Of a stretch of 64,000 nt of DNA, positions 31,286 through 40,708 are shown one piece after another. Both the position numbers and the translations under genes were made by a program. Every line of letters begins with the position of its first letter. The stretch's first letter is position 1. The DNA comes from Histomonas meleagridis (taxonomy: Eukaryota > Parabasalia > Tritrichomonadida > Dientamoebidae): contig WSYJ01000036.1 of NCBI GenBank assembly GCA_020186115.1, positions 744,001 to 808,000 on the forward strand. Direction: 5' to 3'. The notes beneath the pieces are model-generated. The model searched no databases, was not told where the DNA came from, and was given only the letters and a program-made list of their open reading frames with translations.

Positions 31286-32005
31286 ATGATTTGTATAAAT
31301 CCTCAATTTCAAGGTCAAAATTCTCAATTTCAATTTATAAATCCTCAATTTCAAGGTATAAATCCACAGTTTCAAGGTCCAAATCCTCAATTTCAAGGTC
31401 AAAATCCTCAATTTCAAGGTCCAAATCCACGTGATCAAAAACAGCGAAATCCCATTAAAAGCAAAATCCAAGGTCAAAATCACAAAAAGGATCAACAAAA
31501 TCCCAATCCCAAACAACAACAACAACAATCTCAAAAGCCAAAGCGCCCCAAAGCTGCACGTGCAGATCTTAATGATGGCTCGAATGTCTACATCAAAGGC
31601 TATTTTAACATTAAAGCTGGTACACTGGAGCACATTTTCTCGCAATATGGCAAAGTTGTCTCCACGCACATTAACTCCCAAGAGCATGTCTGCTTCGTTA
31701 AGTTCTCCACGCCCGAAGAAGCGCAGAGCTGCATTCGCATGTCCATCTACTTGACAAACAATGGCCGCCAAGTTGGAGTTTCAATGTACAAACAAAAGAT
31801 TCAAGACAATCAGAATTTAAAGCAGCAGCTGATGAACAAGATAATGAATATGGGATACACTAACATCGATGCGTATATGAAGAGAATTAAGAAAATGTCG
31901 GGACATCAAAGAAATTTCCTGTTGAGCGATGATGACGTACTAAGGAATTGGTTACAGAGTATCGACTCACAAATACAAATTGTTAATGTGGAAACACAAG
32001 AATAA
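31286..32005 (+). CDS. RRM RNA-binding protein with NPQFQG repeats
   Basis: The first ATG in frame is at 31286 (239 aa). An N-terminal tandem repeat of NPQFQG-type hexapeptides (residues 4-50) leads to a K/Q/N-rich linker, then one RRM at about 95-165 (SNVYIKGYFNI as RNP2, EHVCFVKFSTPEEAQSC as RNP1). The C-terminal helices include KQQLMNKIMNMGYTNIDAYM. A prion-like N-terminus plus RRM suggests an mRNP or splicing/granule factor. The codon usage of the RRM (many CGC, GGC, CTC) is richer in G+C than its neighbours. The family cannot be narrowed further. Confidence 0.8.
   Translation: MICINPQFQGQNSQFQFINPQFQGINPQFQGPNPQFQGQNPQFQGPNPRDQKQRNPIKSKIQGQNHKKDQQNPNPKQQQQQSQKPKRPKAARADLNDGSNVYIKGYFNIKAGTLEHIFSQYGKVVSTHINSQEHVCFVKFSTPEEAQSCIRMSIYLTNNGRQVGVSMYKQKIQDNQNLKQQLMNKIMNMGYTNIDAYMKRIKKMSGHQRNFLLSDDDVLRNWLQSIDSQIQIVNVETQE
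31299..31430 (+). repeat. in-gene tandem repeat coding NPQFQG
   Basis: Units of 18 bases, AATCCTCAATTTCAAGGT with small variants (AATTCT, CAATTTATA, CCACAG), repeated about seven times in frame. Near-identity at DNA level suggests recent expansion and possible length variation between strains. Confidence 0.9.
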
Positions 32006-32626
32006 AAAAAATAAATTACAAAAAAAATTCTTATTAATCTTTGCGCAAAATGTAAAATATTTAGAAATGTTTTGAACTTTGTCCAACAAATTTTTATATT
32101 TAATATTATGATGATATATAAGTTAAGTTTAAAAGGTAAATTTCATAAGTGTTTCTAATAATATCTTGTTTTTGATCAACTAAATTTTGATTACCAAATG
32201 AAGTTATATTAACCCAAATGCCAAAACATTTATTATAATTAAATGTTATTTCATCTTTACATCGTAAAACTATAACCTCTTGATATATGCTAAAAATATC
32301 TAAAACTAGGTGTAAAATAAAGACTATTTCATTAATAATTTTAAATTTTAAAAAGTACAAAATATAAATTTTTTTAGAAATTTCAAAAAAGTAAAAACAT
32401 GTTAATGGGCAAAAAGCCACGCCCTGTATATCAAGAGAACTCTCACTCTATCCCGAATTCCCTCCACAAGAAATCAAGTGGTCAGGCGAACAAAACAATG
32501 AACAAACAAATATACAAAATCCTTTTTATCCAACACATTTGAAAACATTACATTTCATTTTCATTAGTGAAATAATTTAAAATATTTGAAAACTTTATTC
32601 ATTCTCACAAATATTGATGTGAAAAT
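32006..32626. other. intergenic with a possible small minus-strand remnant
   Basis: Mostly AT-rich. Minus-strand 32106-32280 reads VIVLRCKDEITFNYNKCFG and INITSFGN-like sequence in an open frame, possibly a gene fragment of unknown origin. Bases 32405-32510 are less AT-rich with a CCAC/GTGG inverted repeat. No RNA family was recognised. Confidence 0.3.
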
Positions 32627-33265
32627 CTATTTAAACTGTTTCTTGTGTTGATAGCAGTATTCAGACCTATATTTCCTGCCTTGACATTTAGGAACTGAAC
32701 ATTTGTGGCTAGCACATAAACGAAATCCCTTCATTCTCGCCTCACTGCAGTCTGTACACTTATGATCGAAACAATATAATGTGCGCGTGTCATATACTCT
32801 CTTGTTACAAAGACGACATTTATGTCGGGCGCAAAAGCTTGTTTGCTCATCATAGATCGGATTTTTGCATGGATTAATTTGCGTTGGGAATTTGCAGCGA
32901 TGGTGATCACAAAATGGCGTTGTGCCATACGCAGCTTTTTGGCATCCTGGATAAGAACACTGTGGTCTCTGGGACTGTGGTGGTCGGGTTTGAGGTTGAT
33001 ATGAAGATTGTTTTGGAGGCATTTGTTGCTGCATCTGCTGATTTTGCTTTTGTTTTTGTCGTAATAGTTCAGCTTGCTTTCTTTTTTGCTCTTCGCGTTG
33101 TTTCATTTTGAGTAACTCTTCTTGTTTTTGGTTCTCTTCAATTTCGGGATTATTTGGTAATATCTCTTCTTTTTCCTTTTCTTGTTTCTGTTGCATTGGT
33201 GGGCAAATAGCAATTTTACATTGAGATTTACATTGTCCTCCAGAACATCCGCACTTAAAAACCAT
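32627..33265 (-). CDS. Cys/His-rich zinc-binding protein, intact 3' part of a UBR-box gene
   Basis: The open frame is 212 aa from the in-frame ATG at 33265, but the same frame continues upstream with clear coding sequence to 33637, so this ATG is probably internal. It begins with the end of a UBR-type zinc box (FKCGCSGGQCKSQCK). A K/E/Q-rich helix follows (about 25-95). Then comes a compact Cys/His array: CSYPGCQKAAYGTTPFCDHH, FCARHKCRLCNKR, YCFDHKCTDCSEA, LCASHKCSVPKCQ. These probably bind several zinc ions. UBR boxes recognise N-degrons in ubiquitin ligases; the array at the end is not a known RING. Confidence 0.65.
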   Translation of the reverse strand: MVFKCGCSGGQCKSQCKIAICPPMQQKQEKEKEEILPNNPEIEENQKQEELLKMKQREEQKRKQAELLRQKQKQNQQMQQQMPPKQSSYQPQTRPPQSQRPQCSYPGCQKAAYGTTPFCDHHRCKFPTQINPCKNPIYDEQTSFCARHKCRLCNKRVYDTRTLYCFDHKCTDCSEARMKGFRLCASHKCSVPKCQGRKYRSEYCYQHKKQFK

Positions 33266-34013
33266 AATATGATCTGCTTGTATATTATGTCCGACGTGGC
33301 ATGTCTCAGCGCAGGCTTTGCATATATATACGTCAGGATTACAATCAATGCATTTATATGATTTTGAACGAAATGCTTTGCCATCCTTTGCAATTGTTAA
33401 ACAAACCGGTGGTTTTTTGGTTGAAATCGTGCAAGGAGATCCACAAAATCCATTGTAGCAACCTCATGTAAAAGTTTGTTCCGGGCAAGTGGTAATTGAA
33501 TGTCCTTTGTGGCAATTGATTGAACATTCTTTGCAAATGACAACGTTTGGATTACAATCTAAGCAGCAAAACGCAATTGATGTTACTGGTTTTCCTCTTT
33601 TTCCATCAGTGATGCAACGCATACGCATAGGTACCTAACAAAAAGAATGATTCAGTTGAAAACGATACATATTTTGTGAAAAAGTTGTGCCAGCGTCAGA
33701 ACAAGAAACAGATTGAATACTTATAGTCTTTTTATAACGACAGTTTGTTTTTTGTGTTGAAATTGATTCAAAAAACCGCTAAATCCGGGTTTGGGCTCGA
33801 ATCCTGTTCCAATTTTATCATTCCAGGTGCCACTTTCAGATGGTAGAGTGCACTTTCAGAATGTGAATAGAAGGCTATCAGATTCTTCAGCCTTTTCTGC
33901 CGAACCTACCTAAATTGCACATAAGATATCTCACCATCCTGGATGATGTTCCAGAACAAATTACGAGGATTTAGCACTGCCCTAAGATACTCTTTTGTTT
34001 TGTCTCTTGGCAT
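33266..34013 (-). pseudogene. broken 5' part of the UBR-box gene
   Basis: Starting at ATG 34013 the minus strand codes MPRDKTKEYLRAVLNPRNLF and, after a TAG (33908-33906), RLKNLIAFYSHSESALYHL. The frame shifts by one base in a run of six T near 33770, then FFESISTQKTNCRYKKTIS continues to a second TAG (33637-33635). Next come CCLDCNPNVVICKECSINCH, a TGA (33476-33474), and CIDCNPDVYICKACAETCH. Two UBR-type zinc boxes are thus recognisable. All three stops could come from C-to-T changes (CAG to TAG twice, CGA to TGA). Recent inactivation is likely, though sequencing error at the T run cannot be excluded. Confidence 0.7.
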
Positions 34014-34256
34014 TACTGTAATTGTAAAAAAACAAGTTTTGCATCATTTTGTTTCCACAAAATTGCTTACTGACGAACGTTAATTTAGTCGCACGTTATT
34101 TTTGTGTACATTTTTTATGTCTAATTGTGTTTTTTGGTGTCAGGTCCGGGACTGAATTAAACAAACATCAGATTTTTATGGACAAACACTGAGTAAACTT
34201 AGACTGGTTTTAAAAACATACATCATATTTTTGGAAAATTAATGATTGTTTATTAA

Positions 34257-34742
34257 TTACAACTTAGGTTTTGCTGAGGATGAATAAATCCAAAATGATA
34301 AAAACAAAATAAAAGCTATGGGCAATAAAGGAGGGAAAGCAACAATGCAGATGAAAGTGAATATTACCGCATATAATATTTTGTTTCTACTTGTGGTCAA
34401 ATTTGGTTTAAAACTAGGTGTTGGAGATCTCCTAGAAATTGACTCATTACTTTTTGGAACCTCAGCTTGCTTTGATGCTGAAAGTAGAGAACTTGAATAA
34501 AATATAACCTTTTCAGGTTGGAAAATTATGTTCGTACATGGAGATGTAGCTCTTTGGTTTTTGGCTGATTTTGCCTCAGTTACCAAACGCTTTTTTTCAC
34601 TTTGCTTATGATTAATTACATATTGAAGCATTTGTTGTTTTCTTAATCTTGATGGAAGCTGAATTCCCATTATTTCCGCTTCCTTCTTGATAACTTCAAT
34701 AGTGTTTGAAGATGGATCTTCCCAGTTGAATGTCTTTAACAT
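34257..34742 (-). CDS. HeH/LEM-like membrane protein, possibly inner nuclear membrane
   Basis: The product is 161 aa. Residues 12-47 (NTIEVIKKEAEIMGIQLPSR, then KQQMLQYVINHK) have the two-helix spacing of HeH/SAP/LEM-like domains. A serine- and proline-rich basic linker follows. Residues 122-153 form one or two closely spaced membrane helices (YAVIFTFICIVAFPPLLPIA). HeH plus a C-terminal membrane anchor is the minimal plan of Heh/Src1/Man1 proteins that tether chromatin to the inner nuclear membrane. The family call rests on pattern only. Confidence 0.5.
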   Translation of the reverse strand: MLKTFNWEDPSSNTIEVIKKEAEIMGIQLPSRLRKQQMLQYVINHKQSEKKRLVTEAKSAKNQRATSPCTNIIFQPEKVIFYSSSLLSASKQAEVPKSNESISRRSPTPSFKPNLTTSRNKILYAVIFTFICIVAFPPLLPIAFILFLSFWIYSSSAKPKL

Positions 34743-34980
34743 TTGTGCTCATTTACTTCCCAGGAAGTTCCCACACCCATGAGGGTACGATAGAAATTAA
34801 GCATAGAATTTTGTGTGGTTTATATCTTGTGGTTTTGTGGAAGGTTTGCTCGATCAAGTTCCCTTTGTAACGTTGTGAAATTCAGGGGGTTGCTATCGTT
34901 ATCATTTACACAAAAGAAAAAGTTGTGGTACATAACCAGAATCTTTAAATATGATATTTTTTTTAAATATTGTACATAGC

Positions 34981-36413
34981 ACTTATTGAAGCATCTGAAA
35001 TTACTTCTTGAACAAGAGGTATTGAATTATTATGTGTTTTATTTGAAAATCATAAGCATATATGTTATTGCTCATTTTAACTTGTAACTTTGAGTCTTGA
35101 AAAAAATTAAATTCGATACTGCAAGCCACCTATTCAATGGTTGTACAATCTAATTTTTACAGGATATATTTACGGTACTATACTTGAACATAGAGAATAT
35201 TCAAACAAAAAATTCGAATTTACATCAATTTGTGTTTGAAACAGCTGCTTCAATGGGAAAAGTAACAGCAAGTTCTAATATTATTTTAATTCATAATCTT
35301 TTGCACAAATACTTTTTCCATTTTTAAGTGTATATATTATTCCACAAGTCAAGAAGCTGCATTAATACAAGCAGGGCATGCGAATTGTGAAGCAGAAGAT
35401 ATAGAGATAAAACTTCTTGCAAATATTATTTTCTATTTAAAGCAAAGAACAATAGATAATCATTTTCATGATTATCATTATGCTCAATGTAATACTAATC
35501 CACAAATAACAAATATTATAATTGATCCAAATAATAATTTACTTTCGTTTGAAGAAAATGATAATGGAATTGAATATAATTATAAAGTTATAGCTTATGA
35601 TTACAAAATTTAAATATGTAATTGACAATAAAATGGAATGTGATGAAGAAGAATTAAGATATGAAACAACAAATAATTACATCAAATTGAAAACAGAACA
35701 TATCTTAAATCAAATGTATTTCCATATTGCAATTATAGATAAATCCAATAATGCTGGCGAAATAAAAACATACAAAATTCCATCAACATCTACAAAATCA
35801 TTTATAGAATCAAATATATTCTCAGAGCCAAACACTTTCTCAAATACATTTACTAATTCGAATACATTTACATCATCACAAACATTAACATATTCGAATA
35901 CATTTATAGAGTTATATTATTTAAGAACGATATATTCGCATTCATATTTATTAACATTTTCTATTTCGTTCATGACATTGTTTGTTATTAATAAATCGTT
36001 TATCACGAATACGCAAATATTTACGATGATAGATTCAGTTCAACGTTATGTTATAACGCAAATTATTTATTACGAATATACAATTTATATATAAATCATA
36101 TTTCGAATATTATTCCGATTTTTTCACTAATATCCAATATCAAGAAACACAAAATGAAAACAAATCATCAACAATAACAATAGTTATAGTTATAGTTATT
36201 TGTATTATTGTAATAATAATTATTTTTGTATTAATTTTTGTATATGTAATTCACCGACATAATAACAATGAAATAAGTGATATTAAATATGAATCGAATG
36301 AAGAATATGAACACCAAACAGAAATTAGCATTAATTTCAAAGATTATAATAATATTAACGAAGATCCATTTGCCAATGATTTTGATGAAGATAATCATAT
36401 AATAAACATATAA
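34981..36413 (+). pseudogene. trichomonad surface glycoprotein pseudogene
   Basis: Successive frames encode: EAALIQAGHANCEAEDIEI and NIIIDPNNNLLSFEENDNG; then an open stretch 35597-36094 with KFKYVIDNKMECDEEEL, MYFHIAIIDKSNNAGEIKTY and F/S/T/N-rich NTFSNTFTNSNTFTSSQTLT; then, after frame breaks, a membrane helix (VIVICIIVIIIIFVLIFVYV) and an acidic tail ending NEDPFANDFDEDNHIINI. This order (ectodomain, Ser/Phe repeats, membrane helix, DPFA tail) is that of large trichomonad surface proteins. The DPFA tail may be an endocytic signal. At least two frameshifts, and the 5' part is missing. Confidence 0.75.
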
Positions 36414-37132
36414 ATAGTTTCAGATTTTCTTTAAAACTTAACTTTGTTAATAAACGAAATAATATGTCAAAATGTTTTATAATGAAAAACAAATTTCATA
36501 ATTAAAATACAAAAATTTTATCAAGATAAATGTGTTGAGAATATATGAGAAGAACATATTTATTTTTAATTGTATAAATTTGTACTAGGTAAACATGTAT
36601 TTCATTAGTACCAAAATTATAAATCTAGCATTTTTAGATATTTTTTTAACTGTTTTAGGCATATATTTATGAAATTAATAATGAATTTATTCATGTGGTT
36701 CTAATTTACGCATGATATCAATCCCCTGAAAAAAAAAAACCAAGGTTAATATGATAATAATTTTGAGATATATTTATTGAAATTTTTCGATTGATATTAT
36801 ATAATTATAGTAATTCATATGAGTATAGTTTGAATATGTATTTTCAATATCTATAAAGTTTTTAAATAAAGTCATTTATATTTTTGAATTGATTTGCAAA
36901 AGAAAGTAAATACTTCAACAATTAAAAAGATATATATCGATTGTATACATTGAGTGTATAAAGTTTTTTCATATAAATTTTTTCTTTTAGTTTTAAATAA
37001 TTTACAAAAGCAACTACATAAAAACAGTTTATTTTGTTCTTAAATATCTAAATAATAATACACCGAATTTGTGCATTATTAAGTATATTTTACTAGCACA
37101 TGAATATAAGAGTGAAAATAAATTTTTATTTT
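36414..37132. other. AT-rich intergenic, no gene seen
   Basis: Only short chance ORFs; a run of A lies at about 36729-36740. This holds the 3' flank of GrpE (minus strand). Confidence 0.5.
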
Positions 37133-37714
37133 TTATTTTGCAACTACAACTTTTGCAGCACGAAGTAATTTCCCTGCAAGAGTGTATCCCTCTGTGACAA
37201 CGTCGACAATATGGCCGGATTCAACGCCTTTTGGTGGAGGAATTGTGGCAACTGCATCATGGAATTCAGGATTAAACTTAGCACCTTTAGATGACATTCT
37301 TTCTATCTTAAAAACGTTGAATACGTTGTGTAATTCTGAATCTATGATACCAACAGCTTCAAGAATTGATTCAACTGTTTGTTTTTTCCCAGAATCCTGA
37401 ACGCGTCTAATGTTATCTGCAACCGGAAGAAGTTGCTTAGCCATTGTTGATATTGCTGTATTTTCTAATTCGACCGATAACTTTTGGAATCTTCTTCTTG
37501 CATTTTCGAAATCAGCCAACAAGTATAAATTACGATTATTAGCTTCTTTTAGTTCTTTTTGGAGTTCTTCAATTGTTGGTTGTTTCTTATCTTTTTCTTC
37601 CTCAATTTTATTATTTTGAATTTCAGGAGTTACTTCTTCTTTTATAATATTTTCAGCAGCTTTTTCGAGGTTTCTCAAAGTGAACATTGATTTAGTTGAA
37701 ATTGTTGTAAGCAT
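37133..37714 (-). CDS. hydrogenosomal GrpE co-chaperone
   Basis: The 193-aa protein has a short N-terminal presequence (MLTTISTKSMFTLRNLEKAA) of the Met-Leu, Ser/Thr/Arg type used for hydrogenosome import. A long charged helix (EELQKELKEANNRNLYLLAD) and the GrpE core follow: FENARRRFQKLSVE, LLPVADNIRR, FNPEFHDAVATIPPPKGVES, VVTEGYTLAGKLLRAAKVVV. GrpE exchanges nucleotide on organellar Hsp70, needed for protein import and Fe-S cluster assembly. Length and motif order are normal. Confidence 0.93.
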   Translation of the reverse strand: MLTTISTKSMFTLRNLEKAAENIIKEEVTPEIQNNKIEEEKDKKQPTIEELQKELKEANNRNLYLLADFENARRRFQKLSVELENTAISTMAKQLLPVADNIRRVQDSGKKQTVESILEAVGIIDSELHNVFNVFKIERMSSKGAKFNPEFHDAVATIPPPKGVESGHIVDVVTEGYTLAGKLLRAAKVVVAK

Positions 37715-37867
37715 TTTTTACTTTTGCAGTAGATAAAATTTACCAACGGCCATTTACGATAAAACGATACACAATTTTTCATAACATAATCCATTGAATT
37801 TTCTATCAACCAACAGAAAAAGTTAAATTCACTTCACTTTTTATTATCACCAAATTTTTTTGTGTTT

Positions 37868-39196
37868 TTATTTTAATACCTCATAATCATCACTGTATTT
37901 CCCTGGGTTTCTTATTTGAAGTTCTTTTACAATACCTGCTCTAACATCTTCATAATTTTCTCTTATCACATTTTCTGGGATTTTCTTCGCAGCCAGTTCA
38001 CTTAACGCTAATTTCTTCACACTGTCCAACATTATCTTTAGGTCGTTGTCCTTAAAGTGTTGGAAGTTTCTCTTTTGCGCCATTCTTAATTTATTCTCAT
38101 TTCCATTCATCGGCGAATCGATGAAATCTGGCTTCCAATCAGACAGTCCTGAGTTCGCAGGCTTGTCCTGTTCTTGCACGACCATAGTACCCATGTCGCA
38201 AAATGTTGAATCTGAAAATAAGATTGTCGATACCTCTTGTTGTGTCAAGCCTAACGAGAATCCGTCTTCTTCTTCGTCAAGTTCTTCTTCCTCTTCCTCT
38301 TCTTCTTCTTCTTCGTTATATTCGTTGTCGTCTTCCTCATTTTCTAATGCATCTTTATATTGTGTAACTAAATCATGGATAATGTCATGGCGTTTGTTGT
38401 TGTTGTACTTGGTGATGAATTTGTGTGTAAGTAATTCCTTCGCTGTTGGCCTCAATTCTGGATCTTTGTTTAAAGCGGTGCGAATAAAGTCTTTAAAGTC
38501 TTCTGAGCTCTCTGTTGGGGCTTCTGGTGGTGGATTTTGTGGGATTTTGAGTATAGCAACTAACGGTGGGAAATTATCTAATGGAGGATGTCCAGTAATA
38601 AGCTCAAGAGCTGTAATACCTAAGGACCAGATATCGGCTTTGGTGTTGTGGCCAACTGACATAATAACTTCCGGGGCCATCCAATATGGAGAGCCAATTC
38701 TTGTGGATGTCTTACTTGATAATGATGAATCTAGTTGGGCTGAGACACCAAAGTCACAAAGCTTGATCTCTCCTTTGGATGTAAGAAGAAGATTGCCTGA
38801 TTTAATGTCACGATGTACACGATTCTTTGAATGAACATATTCAAGTGATTTAAGTACACCATATAGAACTGCACTAAGTTCCATTTCGTTAAGTGGACGC
38901 CTGAGGACTCGCATTATATCAGATAATGAGCCACCATCGCAATACTCCATCACAAGCCATAACTTCCCACTTTCAAAGAACCAATCAAAATAGTTGACAA
39001 TGGTTTCATGGGAAAGATCAACAACCATGTTAACTTCCGATAAAAGTGGAAGCCAATCAGATTCTAAATCAATGATTTTAACAGCTACTGTTCTGTTTTT
39101 TTGCTTATCAAAGGCTTTATATACAGTCCCATAAGCCCCTTTGCCAACAGCATTTAAAAGGTCGTAATCATCTTTCGTTCCATGCTCTTGGTTCAT
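37868..39196 (-). CDS. STE20/MST (Hippo-type) Ser/Thr kinase
   Basis: The 442-aa protein has a complete kinase domain at residues 10-268: glycine loop VGKGAYGTVYKAFD, lysine in VAVKIID, HRDIKSGNLLL, CDFGVSAQLD, activation-loop IGSPYWMAPEVI. These are all GCK-II/MST hallmarks. A strongly acidic stretch (DEDDNEYNEEEEEEEEEEE-type) follows at about 285-312. A C-terminal helical region is at about 370-440 (DLKIMLDSVKKLALSELAAK), where MST kinases have their dimerising SARAH domain. Likely roles are polarity, cytoskeleton or cell-size signalling. All catalytic residues present. TAA stop. Confidence 0.93.
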   Translation of the reverse strand: MNQEHGTKDDYDLLNAVGKGAYGTVYKAFDKQKNRTVAVKIIDLESDWLPLLSEVNMVVDLSHETIVNYFDWFFESGKLWLVMEYCDGGSLSDIMRVLRRPLNEMELSAVLYGVLKSLEYVHSKNRVHRDIKSGNLLLTSKGEIKLCDFGVSAQLDSSLSSKTSTRIGSPYWMAPEVIMSVGHNTKADIWSLGITALELITGHPPLDNFPPLVAILKIPQNPPPEAPTESSEDFKDFIRTALNKDPELRPTAKELLTHKFITKYNNNKRHDIIHDLVTQYKDALENEEDDNEYNEEEEEEEEEEELDEEEDGFSLGLTQQEVSTILFSDSTFCDMGTMVVQEQDKPANSGLSDWKPDFIDSPMNGNENKLRMAQKRNFQHFKDNDLKIMLDSVKKLALSELAAKKIPENVIRENYEDVRAGIVKELQIRNPGKYSDDYEVLK

Positions 39197-39715
39197 TTAA
39201 ATATGAAAAACCAGGGACGATAGGACCGGCACTTTTTATTGGCGTTTTCATGAAATTCTTTTCCACATTTATCAATATATAGAAAGCATTAAAAAAAAAT
39301 AATCACATACAAGCCGTCCGAAATATCTTTTGAAAAAAATATTTAAAACTTCAATTTGATTTTTTAAATTCAGTTATCAAATTATTAATATTCTTTATTT
39401 TTACATAAATTACACGAGATCATAAACAACTCTGAGAAGAAGCTAAATTATTTTAAGAACAAAAAGAAATTGAAGTTAAATTAAATGATCATTTAATCAT
39501 CTCTTTGAAGTTTGGTTAAATAAAGATAAAGACTATTATTCAATCTTGGTTGAAGAAAAACAAAATATTAAGATCACATTCAGGCATTCTTAGATCTGAT
39601 AACCTGTGGATCAATAAAGTTATTTCCTGAAAGTCATGAATTTCACAATGTTACTTTTCATTTTTCTTTCAATTTTTGCCAAAAAAAATTTCTTTATTTC
39701 GTCAGTTCGGAAGAA
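39197..39715. other. intergenic between divergent genes
   Basis: Holds the promoters of the MST kinase (minus) and the WD40 gene (plus). TCGTCAGTTCGG just before the ATG at 39716 may be an initiator. No other feature seen. Confidence 0.4.
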
Positions 39716-40708
39716 ATGGATAAAAAACATGTTTGTTCAGCAATGAAATTTTCATCAACAGCTCAAGTCAGTGATAGTGACTTGAAAGGCTGCAAGGTAG
39801 TCACAAAAGGAAAAGATACATTTGTTTTTGTTGTTGACAGGAAGGGGTTTCTACACATTTTAAAACATGACAAGTCAGCAAAAAAATTGGTTCCATATAA
39901 GAAACTTCAAATTCACAAGCGAGGAGTATCTGCTATTGAATTTCTTCCTCAATGGAAAGGTAATGAAATCATTATTACAAGCTCACTAGACGGCAAAGCA
40001 CTCTTCTGGAAATTTGAAGATCTTATTTCAGATGGAGATATAACACCCTTATCAGAATTCAATGCAAGTGACAACATCTGCAGAATTGTTCCTCTTACCA
40101 AGCAAAGGATAGCTCTAATTTCATGGGATAAGAAGACTTATCTTATCAACGAAAATGATGAAAAAATAATTCTTGATCATGGAAGCCTTCCTGGATGGGA
40201 CATCTGTGAATTCACTGATGTTTTGATCACAGCGAATGCAGATAGATCACTTACTATCTGGTCAAATGGTGGTAATAAAATCAGTGAATATAAAGATGCT
40301 CATTCGGGTGCAGTTCGGTCCATTTTTGCATATAATGAACGCGTTTATTCGATTGGAAATGATGGCTCTATTATCAAATGGATCATTCAAGAAGATAAAA
40401 CTTTAAAAGAAGAAAAGAAACTTCAAATCACCGATGTTTATTTATACTGCTATGATATTATTGATCATTATTGTTACATTGGCTCAGAAGACAAAGTTAT
40501 CTATGAAGTTGACTTAAACAAAATGGAATTAACCGATGTAATTGTTACAGGTACAACACCATGGTGTATTTCACATGAGAACACAACAGACATTTACACA
40601 GCAGAATCGAAAGGCGTTGTCAATGTCTTCTCGTCGTCACCAGAACTTCGCGCCGCCGAAGAAAGTGAAGAAAGTTACTTCGCATCAAATTTACAACACA
40701 TCACTTGA
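39716..40708 (+). CDS. PLAA/Doa1-like WD40 propeller, probably the N-terminal part of a longer protein
   Basis: The 330-aa frame folds as about seven WD40-like blades (KRGVSAIEFLPQWKGNEIII, LPGWDICEFTDVLITANADR, AHSGAVRSIFAYNERVYSIG). It ends with FSSSPELRAAEESEESYF, which corresponds to the linker after the propeller in PLAA (Doa1/Ufd3). The frame stops at a TGA (40706-40708) exactly where PLAA proteins run on into their PFU domain. A PFU domain does follow, in the +1 frame (next entry). The frame is therefore probably the front of a WD40-PFU-PP2C protein, broken by a one-base change or joined by a shift. PLAA works with p97/Cdc48 in ubiquitin recycling. Confidence 0.75.
   Translation: MDKKHVCSAMKFSSTAQVSDSDLKGCKVVTKGKDTFVFVVDRKGFLHILKHDKSAKKLVPYKKLQIHKRGVSAIEFLPQWKGNEIIITSSLDGKALFWKFEDLISDGDITPLSEFNASDNICRIVPLTKQRIALISWDKKTYLINENDEKIILDHGSLPGWDICEFTDVLITANADRSLTIWSNGGNKISEYKDAHSGAVRSIFAYNERVYSIGNDGSIIKWIIQEDKTLKEEKKLQITDVYLYCYDIIDHYCYIGSEDKVIYEVDLNKMELTDVIVTGTTPWCISHENTTDIYTAESKGVVNVFSSSPELRAAEESEESYFASNLQHIT

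Noticed and set aside
33780-33815. tRNA suggested by a B-box-like GGGCTCGAATCC
   Set aside because: No A box or acceptor stem upstream, and the opposite strand is coding sequence of the broken UBR-box gene.
38046-38834. Long plus-strand frame opposite the MST kinase
   Set aside because: Serine run is the reverse reading of the acidic Glu stretch in the kinase; it is a shadow of that gene.
40542-40625. Upstream extension of the PFU-PP2C frame as real N-terminus
   Set aside because: This part is the out-of-frame reading of the WD40 blades and begins at an internal codon; homology places the join near 40700.
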